From the NCBI GenBank assembly GCA_963739095.1, contig CAVTZF010000018.1, positions 124,001 through 188,000 on the forward strand: a stretch of DNA of 64,000 nt, written 5' to 3'. The position numbers and the translations under genes are program-made. Under the pieces are notes generated by a model. It did not search any database, was not told the origin of the DNA, and saw only the letters and a list, made by a program, of their open reading frames with translations. The first letter of the stretch is position 1; every line of letters starts with the position of its first letter. This document shows positions 57,282 to 64,000 of the stretch, piece by piece. This DNA comes from JACVRW01 sp963739095. GTDB taxonomy: Bacteria; Actinomycetota; Thermoleophilia; Solirubrobacterales; Thermoleophilaceae.

Positions 57282-58523
57282 TCATGCTCTCGGAACGAGC
57301 GAGCGGAACTGCTCGCCCCGGTCCTCGAAGTCGCGGAACTGGTCGAAGCTCGCGCAGGCGGGCGAGAGCAGCACCACATCGCCGGCCACGGCCGCCTCCG
57401 AGGCCTCGCGCATGGCGGTCTCGAGGTCGCGGCTGCGGATCAGCGGCACGGTGCCCTCGAGGTCCTCGGCGAGCAGGTCCGCGGCCTCGCCGATCAGGTA
57501 ACAGGCGCGGCAGCGCTCGCTGACCGGCTCGCGCAGCTCGCGGAAGCCGCCGCCCTTGAGGCTGCCGCCGAGGATCGCGTGCACGCCGCCGCCGAACGAC
57601 TCGAGCGCGCGCCGGGCCGAGGCGACGTTGGTGGCTTTGGAGTCGTTCACGTACAGGACCCCGCCCACCGTGCCGACCTCCTCGAGCCGGTGCGGGACGC
57701 CCGTGAAGCCACGCAGCGCATCCGCCACCGCCGCGGGCGGCACCCCGGACGCGAGCGCAGCTGCGGACGCGCCCATCGCGTTCTCGAGGTTGTGCGGCCC
57801 GCGCAGGCGGATCTCGCCGGCCGGCAGCGGCAGCTCCGCGGGGTCGCCGAACGTGACCCGGCGGCCCGCGCCGGGCAGCTCGAAGCCGGGCGGCGCGACC
57901 GCCACCTGCTCGCGCGTCTGGTTGCGGAACAGGCGCAGCTTCGCCTCGCGATAGGCCTCGAGGGTGCCGTGCCGGTCGAGGTGGTCCTCCTCGATGTTGA
58001 GCAGCAGGGCGGTGTCGGGCGCGAACAGCTCCGAGTCCTCGGCCTGGAAGCTCGACACCTCGCAGACGACTGTCGCGTCGCCGCCGAGCTCGCCCACGAG
58101 CGACGACAGAGGCGTGCCCACGTTGCCGGCCACCGCCACCGGCAGGCCGGCGGCGCGCCATATCGCGCCGAGCAGCTCGGCCGTGGTCGTCTTGCCGTTC
58201 GTGCCCGTGACCGCGACGAAGCGGCCCGGGAGCAGCCGCCAGGCGAGCTCGAGCTCGCCCAGCACCGGCAGCCCGCGCTCGCGCGCCGCGCTGATCACGG
58301 GCGCCTCGTTCGGGACGCCGGGGCTCTTGACGACGCAGCGCACGCGCTCGAGCAGCTCGACCCCGTCGCTCTCGAGGACGGCCTCGATGCCCGGGGGCGG
58401 CTCGGGGCGGCCGCGGTCCACGCCCAGCACCTCCCCGTGAGCCAGCAGCATGCGGGCCGCCGCGGCGCCCGAGCGCGCCAGCCCAACGATCAGATACGGC
58501 CCCTCGGGGAGGGGCGGCCTCAT
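57282..58523 (-). CDS. murD: UDP-N-acetylmuramoyl-L-alanine-D-glutamate ligase
   Basis: The 413-aa ligase has the P-loop FVAVTGTNGKTTTAELLGAI (about 103-122), the central-domain Glu/His in LLNIEEDHLDRHGTLEAYR and the C-terminal YVNDSKATNVASARRAL. It adds D-Glu. It overlaps mraY (ATGA). Confidence 0.95.
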   Translation of the reverse strand: MRPPLPEGPYLIVGLARSGAAAARMLLAHGEVLGVDRGRPEPPPGIEAVLESDGVELLERVRCVVKSPGVPNEAPVISAARERGLPVLGELELAWRLLPGRFVAVTGTNGKTTTAELLGAIWRAAGLPVAVAGNVGTPLSSLVGELGGDATVVCEVSSFQAEDSELFAPDTALLLNIEEDHLDRHGTLEAYREAKLRLFRNQTREQVAVAPPGFELPGAGRRVTFGDPAELPLPAGEIRLRGPHNLENAMGASAAALASGVPPAAVADALRGFTGVPHRLEEVGTVGGVLYVNDSKATNVASARRALESFGGGVHAILGGSLKGGGFRELREPVSERCRACYLIGEAADLLAEDLEGTVPLIRSRDLETAMREASEAAVAGDVVLLSPACASFDQFRDFEDRGEQFRSLVPRA

Positions 58524-59494
58524 GGCGTGATCGACGCCTGGTAGAGCGTGAAGCCGACGGCCCCGCAGATCGCGGCCACGATCCAGAAGCGCAGGATGAT
58601 CTTCGTCTCCGACCAGCCGACCAGCTCGAAATGGTGGTGGATCGGCGCCATCAGGAAGACGCGCTTGCGGAAGCGCTGGAAGCTGAAGACCTGGATCGCG
58701 ACGGACAGCGCCTCCATGACGAAGATGCCGCCGATGATGATGAGCAGCACCTCGGTCTTCGTGACCACCGCGAGGGCGGCGATCGCGCCGCCCAGCCCGA
58801 GCGAGCCCGTGTCGCCCATGAACACGGAGGCCGGGAACGAGTTGAACCACAGGAAGCCGACGCACGCCCCCACCAGGCAGGCCGACAGCAGCGCGAGGTC
58901 TCCCTGGCCCTGCGTGATGAAGGTCATCGCCGTGAAGGCGAGGAACACGATCGCGCAGCAGCCGGCCGCGAGCCCGTCGAGGCCGTCGGTGAGATTGACG
59001 CCGTTGGTGGCGCCCGCGAGCACGAGGAAGATCAGGATCGGGTAGGCGACCCCAAGGTCGATCGAGGCGTCGATGATGCGCAGGTTGAGCGTGTCCGGGA
59101 ACTCGAGGTACTGGGTCACGACGAGCCAGAGCGCGATCGCGGTGAGCGCCTGGACGAGCAGCTTCACGCGGCCCGAGACGCCGAGCGAGCGGCGCTTGCG
59201 CAGCTTCGTTATGTCGTCGGCGAAGCCGAGCGCCGCCATCACGAGCGCGGTGCCGAGGACGGCCAGGCTCGCCGCTCTGTACTCGGACAGGATCAGGAAC
59301 GGCACGCAGACGGCGAGGAAGATCGCGAGCCCGCCCATCGTCGGGGTGCCCGCCTTGCCGGCGTGCCCGGCGGGGCCCTCCTCGCGGATGTGCTGCCCGA
59401 ACTCCTTCAGCCGCAGGTACTCGATGAAGCGCGGCCCGAGGAACATGCAGATGAGCAGGGAGGCAGAGCCCCCGATGACGATCTCGCCGAGCAT
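58520..59494 (-). CDS. mraY: Phospho-MurNAc-pentapeptide transferase
   Basis: The 324-aa protein with about ten helices has HAGKAGTPTMGGLAIFLAV, the catalytic aspartate region ALGFADDITKLR, NGVNLTDGLDGLAAGCCAI and LMAPIHHHFELVGWSETKI, all diagnostic. It makes lipid I from UDP-MurNAc-pentapeptide and undecaprenyl phosphate. Its ATG directly follows the murF stop. Confidence 0.97.
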   Translation of the reverse strand: MLGEIVIGGSASLLICMFLGPRFIEYLRLKEFGQHIREEGPAGHAGKAGTPTMGGLAIFLAVCVPFLILSEYRAASLAVLGTALVMAALGFADDITKLRKRRSLGVSGRVKLLVQALTAIALWLVVTQYLEFPDTLNLRIIDASIDLGVAYPILIFLVLAGATNGVNLTDGLDGLAAGCCAIVFLAFTAMTFITQGQGDLALLSACLVGACVGFLWFNSFPASVFMGDTGSLGLGGAIAALAVVTKTEVLLIIIGGIFVMEALSVAIQVFSFQRFRKRVFLMAPIHHHFELVGWSETKIILRFWIVAAICGAVGFTLYQASITP

Positions 59495-60835
59495 CTAGGA
59501 GAGGACCCGCTCCAGACCCACGGAGCGCGAGCCCTTGATCAGCACGCGATCGCCGGCCCGGCCGAGCTCCTCGAGCAGCGCGGCCGCCTCCTCGGGACTG
59601 CCGACTGCCTGCGCCTCGCCGTCGAAGCCCTCCAGGTAGGCCAGCGCCGGCGCGCCCACGGGCACGAGCAGGTCCACCCCCGCGCGCGCGGCGTAGGCCC
59701 CGATCTCGCGGTGGTAGGCCTCCGAGTCCGGCCCCAGCTCGGCCATCGTCCCCAGGATCGCGATCCTCCGCTCGGCGGGCGCTCGGGAAAGGTGGTCGAG
59801 GGCAGCCCGCATCGACATGGGGTTGGCGTTGTAGCAGTCGTTGACCACGGTCACGCCTCCGGGCAGCTCGACGACCTCGCCGCGCAGCGACGAGAACTTG
59901 ACGTCAAGCCTCCCGCCCACGGGCAGCCCGAGCGCCCGCGCGGCCGCCACCGCCGCGCACGTGTTCAGGAGGTTGTGGGGCTCCGAGTAGGAGAGCTCGA
60001 GCGTGAGCGTGTCGCCGCGCGCTTCGAACTCGGCGCGCTCGCCGTCCATCGAGAGCAGCTGGACCTCGCCCCCGGGACCGAATGTCCAGGTGTCCAGGTC
60101 CTCACGCAGGTGGGCGTCGAGGAGCGGTTCGCTCGTCGGCACGACGCACGCGGCGCCGGGCCGGAGGTCGCGGATCAGCTCGGCCTTCGCCGCCGCGACC
60201 CGCTCGACAGTCCCGAGCAGCTCCAGGTGGACGGGGCCGACGTTCACGATCACCCCGACATCGGGCTCGGCGATCTCGGCGAGCTCCGCGATCTCGCCCT
60301 GGCCGCGCATCGCCATCTCGAGCACGAGCGCGGGTGTGCCGCGGCCGGCCTCCAGGATCGAGAGCGGGAGCCCGATCTGGTTGTTGAAGTTCTCACGGCT
60401 CGAGTGCGCGCCGATCAGCGCGGCGAGGATGTCCTTGGTCGAGGTCTTGCCGGTCGAGCCGGTCACGCCGACCACGGGGACGCCGAGCGCGCGACGCCAT
60501 TCCCGGGCGAGCAGCTGGAGCGCGCGCAGCGGGTCGGCGACGCTGATCACAACGGCCGAGGCGCAGGCGCTGTCGCCGACGGCCCCCTCCACGGCGGCGA
60601 GCGCCGCGTCGCGGTAGCCCGGCCCGACGAGCACGCCCCAGGCGCCCTGCTCCAGCGCCCGCGCCGCGAACTCGCCGCCGTCGGCGGTTGCGCCAGGCAG
60701 GCCCACGAACAGGTCGCCGGGCCCGGCCGCGCGCGAGTCGATCAGCACGCGCTCCGGGCCGCGGCGCTCGGGCGCCCCCGCCGCGAGCTCGCCCCCGGTC
60801 GCCTCGGCCACGCGGGCAGCGCCCAGGTCGATCAC
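59495..60835 (-). CDS. murF: UDP-MurNAc-tripeptide-D-Ala-D-Ala ligase
   Basis: The 446-aa Mur ligase has the P-loop VVGVTGSTGKTSTKDILAAL (about 116-135), the family's ENFNNQIGLPLSIL, and VVNDCYNANPMSMRAALDHL in the C-terminal domain. It adds the D-Ala-D-Ala dipeptide. No ddl gene is in the window. It overlaps murE by 4 bp. Confidence 0.95.
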   Translation of the reverse strand: MIDLGAARVAEATGGELAAGAPERRGPERVLIDSRAAGPGDLFVGLPGATADGGEFAARALEQGAWGVLVGPGYRDAALAAVEGAVGDSACASAVVISVADPLRALQLLAREWRRALGVPVVGVTGSTGKTSTKDILAALIGAHSSRENFNNQIGLPLSILEAGRGTPALVLEMAMRGQGEIAELAEIAEPDVGVIVNVGPVHLELLGTVERVAAAKAELIRDLRPGAACVVPTSEPLLDAHLREDLDTWTFGPGGEVQLLSMDGERAEFEARGDTLTLELSYSEPHNLLNTCAAVAAARALGLPVGGRLDVKFSSLRGEVVELPGGVTVVNDCYNANPMSMRAALDHLSRAPAERRIAILGTMAELGPDSEAYHREIGAYAARAGVDLLVPVGAPALAYLEGFDGEAQAVGSPEEAAALLEELGRAGDRVLIKGSRSVGLERVLS

Positions 60836-62250
60836 GCGCCGCCCCCGGCGCGCGCCGGCCGCGCCCTGAGCGCCTCGCGCGCCACCTCGAGGTCGTCGAA
60901 CGGCTCCTTGCGCCCGTTCTCGAACTCCTGGCCCTGCTCGTGGCCCTTGCCGGCGATCACGACGACGTCGCCGGGCTCGGCGCTGTCGATCGCAAGCGCG
61001 ATCGCGCGGCGCCGGTCGACCTCACGCTCGGCGCCCGGGCCGGCGCCCTCCATGATCTCGTCGATGATCGCCTCGGGCGACTCGCTGCGCGGGTTGTCCG
61101 AGGTCACGAGCACCCGGTCCGCGAGCCGCCGGGCGGCGTCGCCCATCAGCGGTCGCTTGCCGCGGTCGCGGTCGCCGCCCGCGCCGAACACCGCGTGCAG
61201 GCGCCCGCGCGTGACCTCGCGCGCGGCGCGGAGCACGTTCTCGAGCGAGTCGGGCGTGTGGGCGTAGTCGACGAGCACACCGAAGTCCTGCCCCTCGTCG
61301 ACCGGCTCGAAGCGCCCCGGCACCCGGCCGAAGCCCTCGAGCGAGATCTCCTCGACGCCCAGTGAGCGCACGGCGGCGATCGCCCCCAGCACGTTCATCA
61401 CGTTGAATACGCCCGGCAGCGGCGACTCGATCCGCAGCTCGCCCTCCGGCGTCTCGCAGGTGAAGCGCGAGCCCATCAGGTCGAACTCGATGTCGCGGGC
61501 GCGGTAGTCCGCCTCGCGCTCGATCGAGAAGGTCACGCAATCGATCTCGGCGGCGAGCCGGCGGCCGTACTCGTCGTCGATGTTGACGACGGCCAGGCCG
61601 CCCTCCTCAAAAAGCCGCCGCTTGGCCAGGAAGTAGTCCTCCATCGTCTCGTGGAAGTCGAGGTGATCCTGGGTCAGGTTCGTGAAGACCCGGCAGGCGA
61701 ACCTGATCCCGCTGACGCGGCCGAGCTCGAGCGCATGCGAGGAGACCTCCATCGCGCAGGCGACGTCGCCGCCGTCGACCATCCGCCGGAAGGTGTGCTG
61801 AAGGTCGATCGCCTCGGGGGTCGTGCGCTCGACCTCCTCCTCGACGCCCGCAACCACGCGCTTGACCGTGCCGAGCAGACCGCACTGGCGCCCAGCCGCC
61901 TCGAACAGATGCCGAACGAGGAAGGCCGTGGTCGTCTTGCCGTTGGTGCCGGTGATCCCGACCAGCTGCAACTGAGCCGTCGGGTCGCCCTCGAAGCGGG
62001 CCGCCGCGGGCCCCATGGCCGCACGCACGTCGTCGACGACCACCTCGGGCACGCCGAGCCCGAGCGGTCGCTCGCAGACCAGCGCCGCAGCGCCGCGCGC
62101 GACCGCGTCCGGGGCGAAGTCGTGGCCGTCCGAGCGGAACCCGGGCACGCAAAAAAAGAGCGCCCCCGGGGTGACGCTCTGGCTCGAGTAGGCGAGTCCC
62201 GAGACCTCGATCTCGGGCGCCCCATTACCCATCAGGTCCCTCAGGGTCAT
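60832..62250 (-). CDS. murE: UDP-MurNAc-L-Ala-D-Glu ligase adding meso-diaminopimelate
   Basis: The 472-aa ligase has P-loop LVGITGTNGKTTTAFLVRHL (about 108-127), central LTQDHLDFHETMEDYFLAKR and the selectivity motif TSDNPRSESPEAII (about 397-410); DNPR is typical of enzymes that add meso-diaminopimelate, not lysine. It is the first gene of the division/wall cluster here and is divergent from a GGDEF gene; ftsI and ftsL, often found upstream, are absent. Confidence 0.94.
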   Translation of the reverse strand: MTLRDLMGNGAPEIEVSGLAYSSQSVTPGALFFCVPGFRSDGHDFAPDAVARGAAALVCERPLGLGVPEVVVDDVRAAMGPAAARFEGDPTAQLQLVGITGTNGKTTTAFLVRHLFEAAGRQCGLLGTVKRVVAGVEEEVERTTPEAIDLQHTFRRMVDGGDVACAMEVSSHALELGRVSGIRFACRVFTNLTQDHLDFHETMEDYFLAKRRLFEEGGLAVVNIDDEYGRRLAAEIDCVTFSIEREADYRARDIEFDLMGSRFTCETPEGELRIESPLPGVFNVMNVLGAIAAVRSLGVEEISLEGFGRVPGRFEPVDEGQDFGVLVDYAHTPDSLENVLRAAREVTRGRLHAVFGAGGDRDRGKRPLMGDAARRLADRVLVTSDNPRSESPEAIIDEIMEGAGPGAEREVDRRRAIALAIDSAEPGDVVVIAGKGHEQGQEFENGRKEPFDDLEVAREALRARPARAGGGA

Positions 62251-62316
62251 GGTGCGGTCGCAGGATATCGAGGGGTCTGGACTCACTTTTTGGCGGAAGC
62301 GGCCGATACAGACCCC

Positions 62317-63273
62317 GTGAGCGGCAACGTGCTCAGCGCGCTCGCACGACTGGCAGAGCGCCGATTCCAAAGTTTCTCCGAGGCCGCCGACGGCGTGCTC
62401 GACCTGCTCGAGGGCGAACTGCCGTCCGGCTCGCTGCTGCTCGGCCAGGTCGATTCCGAGGAGGGGGAGCTGCGCCTGATCGACGTGCGAGGCGAGGCCG
62501 GCGAGACGATCCACGCCGGCTCCACGCTGCCGCTCGCCCAGCACACGAACGGCGACGGCGGCGGCCTGCTCGACCCGGTCACGCTGCAGGAGCTCTCGAT
62601 CCGCTCCTACCTCGCGATGCCGCTCCAGACCCATGGCGGCGGTGCGATCACGCTCTGCGCCCTCTCCCCCGGCACCGACCTCTTCACGCGCTCGCACCTC
62701 GAGCTGCTCGCCGTAGCGGGCCGCCTGCTCGCCTATGAGTGGGAGAGCGTCAAGTGGCGCGCCGACCTGCGGCGCCTGAACGAGCGGCTGCGTGACCCCG
62801 AGCGCACCGACGCGCTGACCGGCCTGCTCAACCGCACCGCCTTCATCGAGGCGCTCGAGCACGAATGGCGGCTCGCCGAGCGCGGCTCGACCGAGTCCTA
62901 CCTGCTCGCCTGCCGGCTCGCGAACCTGTCCGACGTCACGGACCGCCACGGCGCCGGCGTCGGCGAGCTGCTGCTGCGCGACTCGGCCGACGTGATGGAG
63001 GAGGCGATCCGCCGCACCGACCACGCAGGCCGGCTCGGCGACGACGTCTTCGGCGCCCTGCTGGTGGGCTGCAAGGGCCCCGAGGGCGCCGACGCGTTCT
63101 TCGAGCGCTTCAAGCACGCGCTCGCGCGCGTCACGAGCGAGCGCCCCGCGACGCTCGAGATCGCATACGCGGTGCTGGCGCTCGGCCGCGCCGAGTCCCC
63201 CGAGGATGCGCTTCGAGAAATAGAGAAGGCGGCCAAGAAGGCGAAGGTCGCGCTTGCCGGAGGTACAGCATGA
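62317..63273 (+). CDS. GAF-like plus degenerate GGDEF protein with intact I-site
   Basis: About 318 aa from GTG 62317. Residues about 15-150 look like a GAF sensor (SYLAMPLQTHGGGAITLCAL). Residues about 158-310 are a GGDEF domain by DPERTDALTGLLNRTAFIEAL, but the active site reads GDDVF in place of GGDEF, so cyclase activity is unlikely. The inhibitory-site motif RRTD lies exactly five residues before it, as in c-di-GMP-binding GGDEF proteins. It is co-translated (ATGA) with a PilB/GspE-like ATPase gene, so a c-di-GMP receptor for a type IV pilus system is a fair guess. Confidence 0.82.
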   Translation: MSGNVLSALARLAERRFQSFSEAADGVLDLLEGELPSGSLLLGQVDSEEGELRLIDVRGEAGETIHAGSTLPLAQHTNGDGGGLLDPVTLQELSIRSYLAMPLQTHGGGAITLCALSPGTDLFTRSHLELLAVAGRLLAYEWESVKWRADLRRLNERLRDPERTDALTGLLNRTAFIEALEHEWRLAERGSTESYLLACRLANLSDVTDRHGAGVGELLLRDSADVMEEAIRRTDHAGRLGDDVFGALLVGCKGPEGADAFFERFKHALARVTSERPATLEIAYAVLALGRAESPEDALREIEKAAKKAKVALAGGTA

Positions 63274-64000
63274 GCACTAAGGAAGCCAAGACCGCCGCCC
63301 CGCCCAAGGGCGTGATCCCGCCCTCGGCGCCGGGCGGGCGCTCCGGGTTCCTCAGCGACGTGATCGTCGACCTCGGCTTCGCCGAGCGCGAGGCCGTCGA
63401 GCAGGCGGTGCGCGCCGCCCGCAGCCCGGGCACGACCGTGGCGCGAGTGCTCGTCGAGTCCGGGGCGATCACCGAGGAGCAGCTGGCGCACGCGACCGCC
63501 GAGCGCTACGGGATCGCCTACATCGATCTCGGCAGCTTCGCCGTAGAGGCGAGCGCCGCCAACCTGATCAAGCCGTCGGCCGCCAAGCGCTACCAGGCCG
63601 TGCCGGTCGGCTTCGTGGGCGGCGGACTGCTGGTCGCGATGGCCGATCCGGCTGACGCGCTCGGCGTCAACGACATCGCAGTGATGACGAAGATGGACGT
63701 GAAGCCCGCGGTCGCCTCCCGCCCAGCGCTCGACGCGCTGCTCGAGGCCCTGCCCCTCACCGAGGACTTCGACGACGGAGACGCGGGCTCCCAGGTCGCG
63801 GCGGAGGATCCCGCGCGCGACTACTCGGCTGCCGAGGAGCCCGCGGCCTCCGCCTCGTCGGCGGTCTTCTGGCAGGCGGACGGCGCCGGCGGCAACGGGG
63901 TGCAGGAGAGCCTGCCCGAGGACGCCGAGCCAGAGCAGCCGGCGGTCGAGGCAGAGAACAGCGAGGAGACCTCGCGGCTGCGCGCCGAGCTCGACCAGGC
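63270..64000 (+). CDS. PilB/GspE-family ATPase, N-terminal part (runs off the window)
   Basis: 243 codons are visible. After a Pro/Lys-rich start there is a MshEN/T2SSE_N-type domain (about 25-145) with two copies of the family's helical motif, LSDVIVDLGFAEREAVEQAV and VARVLVESGAITEEQLAHAT, then YIDLGSFAVEASAANLIKPS and AVPVGFVGGGLLVAMADP. A long acidic linker follows (about 160 onward) and the ATPase core lies outside. MshEN domains can bind c-di-GMP. The ATG overlaps the GGDEF stop. Confidence 0.85.
   Translation, partial: MSTKEAKTAAPPKGVIPPSAPGGRSGFLSDVIVDLGFAEREAVEQAVRAARSPGTTVARVLVESGAITEEQLAHATAERYGIAYIDLGSFAVEASAANLIKPSAAKRYQAVPVGFVGGGLLVAMADPADALGVNDIAVMTKMDVKPAVASRPALDALLEALPLTEDFDDGDAGSQVAAEDPARDYSAAEEPAASASSAVFWQADGAGGNGVQESLPEDAEPEQPAVEAENSEETSRLRAELDQ

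Overview
The window is about 64 kb of very GC-rich DNA with dense, mostly operonic genes, many GTG starts and 4-bp ATGA/GTGA overlaps. It looks like a deep-branching high-GC actinobacterium. I would place it in class Thermoleophilia (Solirubrobacterales-like), by inference only, from: a division cluster with ftsZ, ftsQ and ftsW but no ftsA; a MurE with the DNPR motif (meso-diaminopimelate type); a secreted decapeptide-repeat protein whose N-terminus is of a kind I associate with that class; and frequent start codons placed 6-9 nt after a TANNNT box, which suggests leaderless mRNAs.

Layout. 1-8.7 kb: a WYL repressor with its own inverted repeat and two small proteins, the ABC-F factor EttA, malate synthase, a secreted repeat protein, and a tight sugar kinase / class I aldolase / Gfo-Idh-MocA operon. 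8.7-15.8 kb: an accessory-looking block with a frameshifted tandem GNAT gene, an HD-GYP/LuxR regulator, an MMPL exporter, a TetR regulator and a DHA2 drug exporter with an operator. 16-25 kb: def, priA, an Rv1264-like adenylate cyclase, TetR, metK, a flavin monooxygenase. 24.6-34.6 kb (minus strand): rluB-type gene, then aroH, hisC, a membrane protein, aroF, tyrA, aroA, a TudS-like gene, cmk, der and a HAD phosphatase. 34.6-48 kb: a diguanylate cyclase, map, rlmN, trpS-scpA-scpB, an orphan livM coupled to a frameshifted CGNR regulator, and a sulfite oxidase that follows the glycine cleavage genes. 48-62 kb (minus strand): murE-murF-mraY-murD-ftsW-murG-murC-murB-ftsQ-ftsZ, then GNAT, M20 peptidase and gcvT-gcvH-gcvPA-gcvPB. 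62.3-64 kb: a degenerate GGDEF protein and the start of a PilB/GspE-type ATPase.

The strongest unusual signal is in front of aroF (DAHP synthase), the first committed enzyme of aromatic biosynthesis. A short open frame on the minus strand ends ...SYVYWRFS-stop, so four of its last seven sense codons are aromatic. The first Tyr codon lies in the 5' arm of a 9-bp stem whose 3' arm is followed by UUUU just before aroF. This has the layout of a transcription attenuator that reads Tyr, Trp and Phe supply together. Other notable signals: a hairpin sequence shared by this leader and the ftsZ 5' UTR, a duplicated 125-bp structured element between murC and murG, several strong operators overlapping start sites, and a GGDEF protein that has lost its active site but kept the c-di-GMP inhibitory site next to a pilus ATPase gene.
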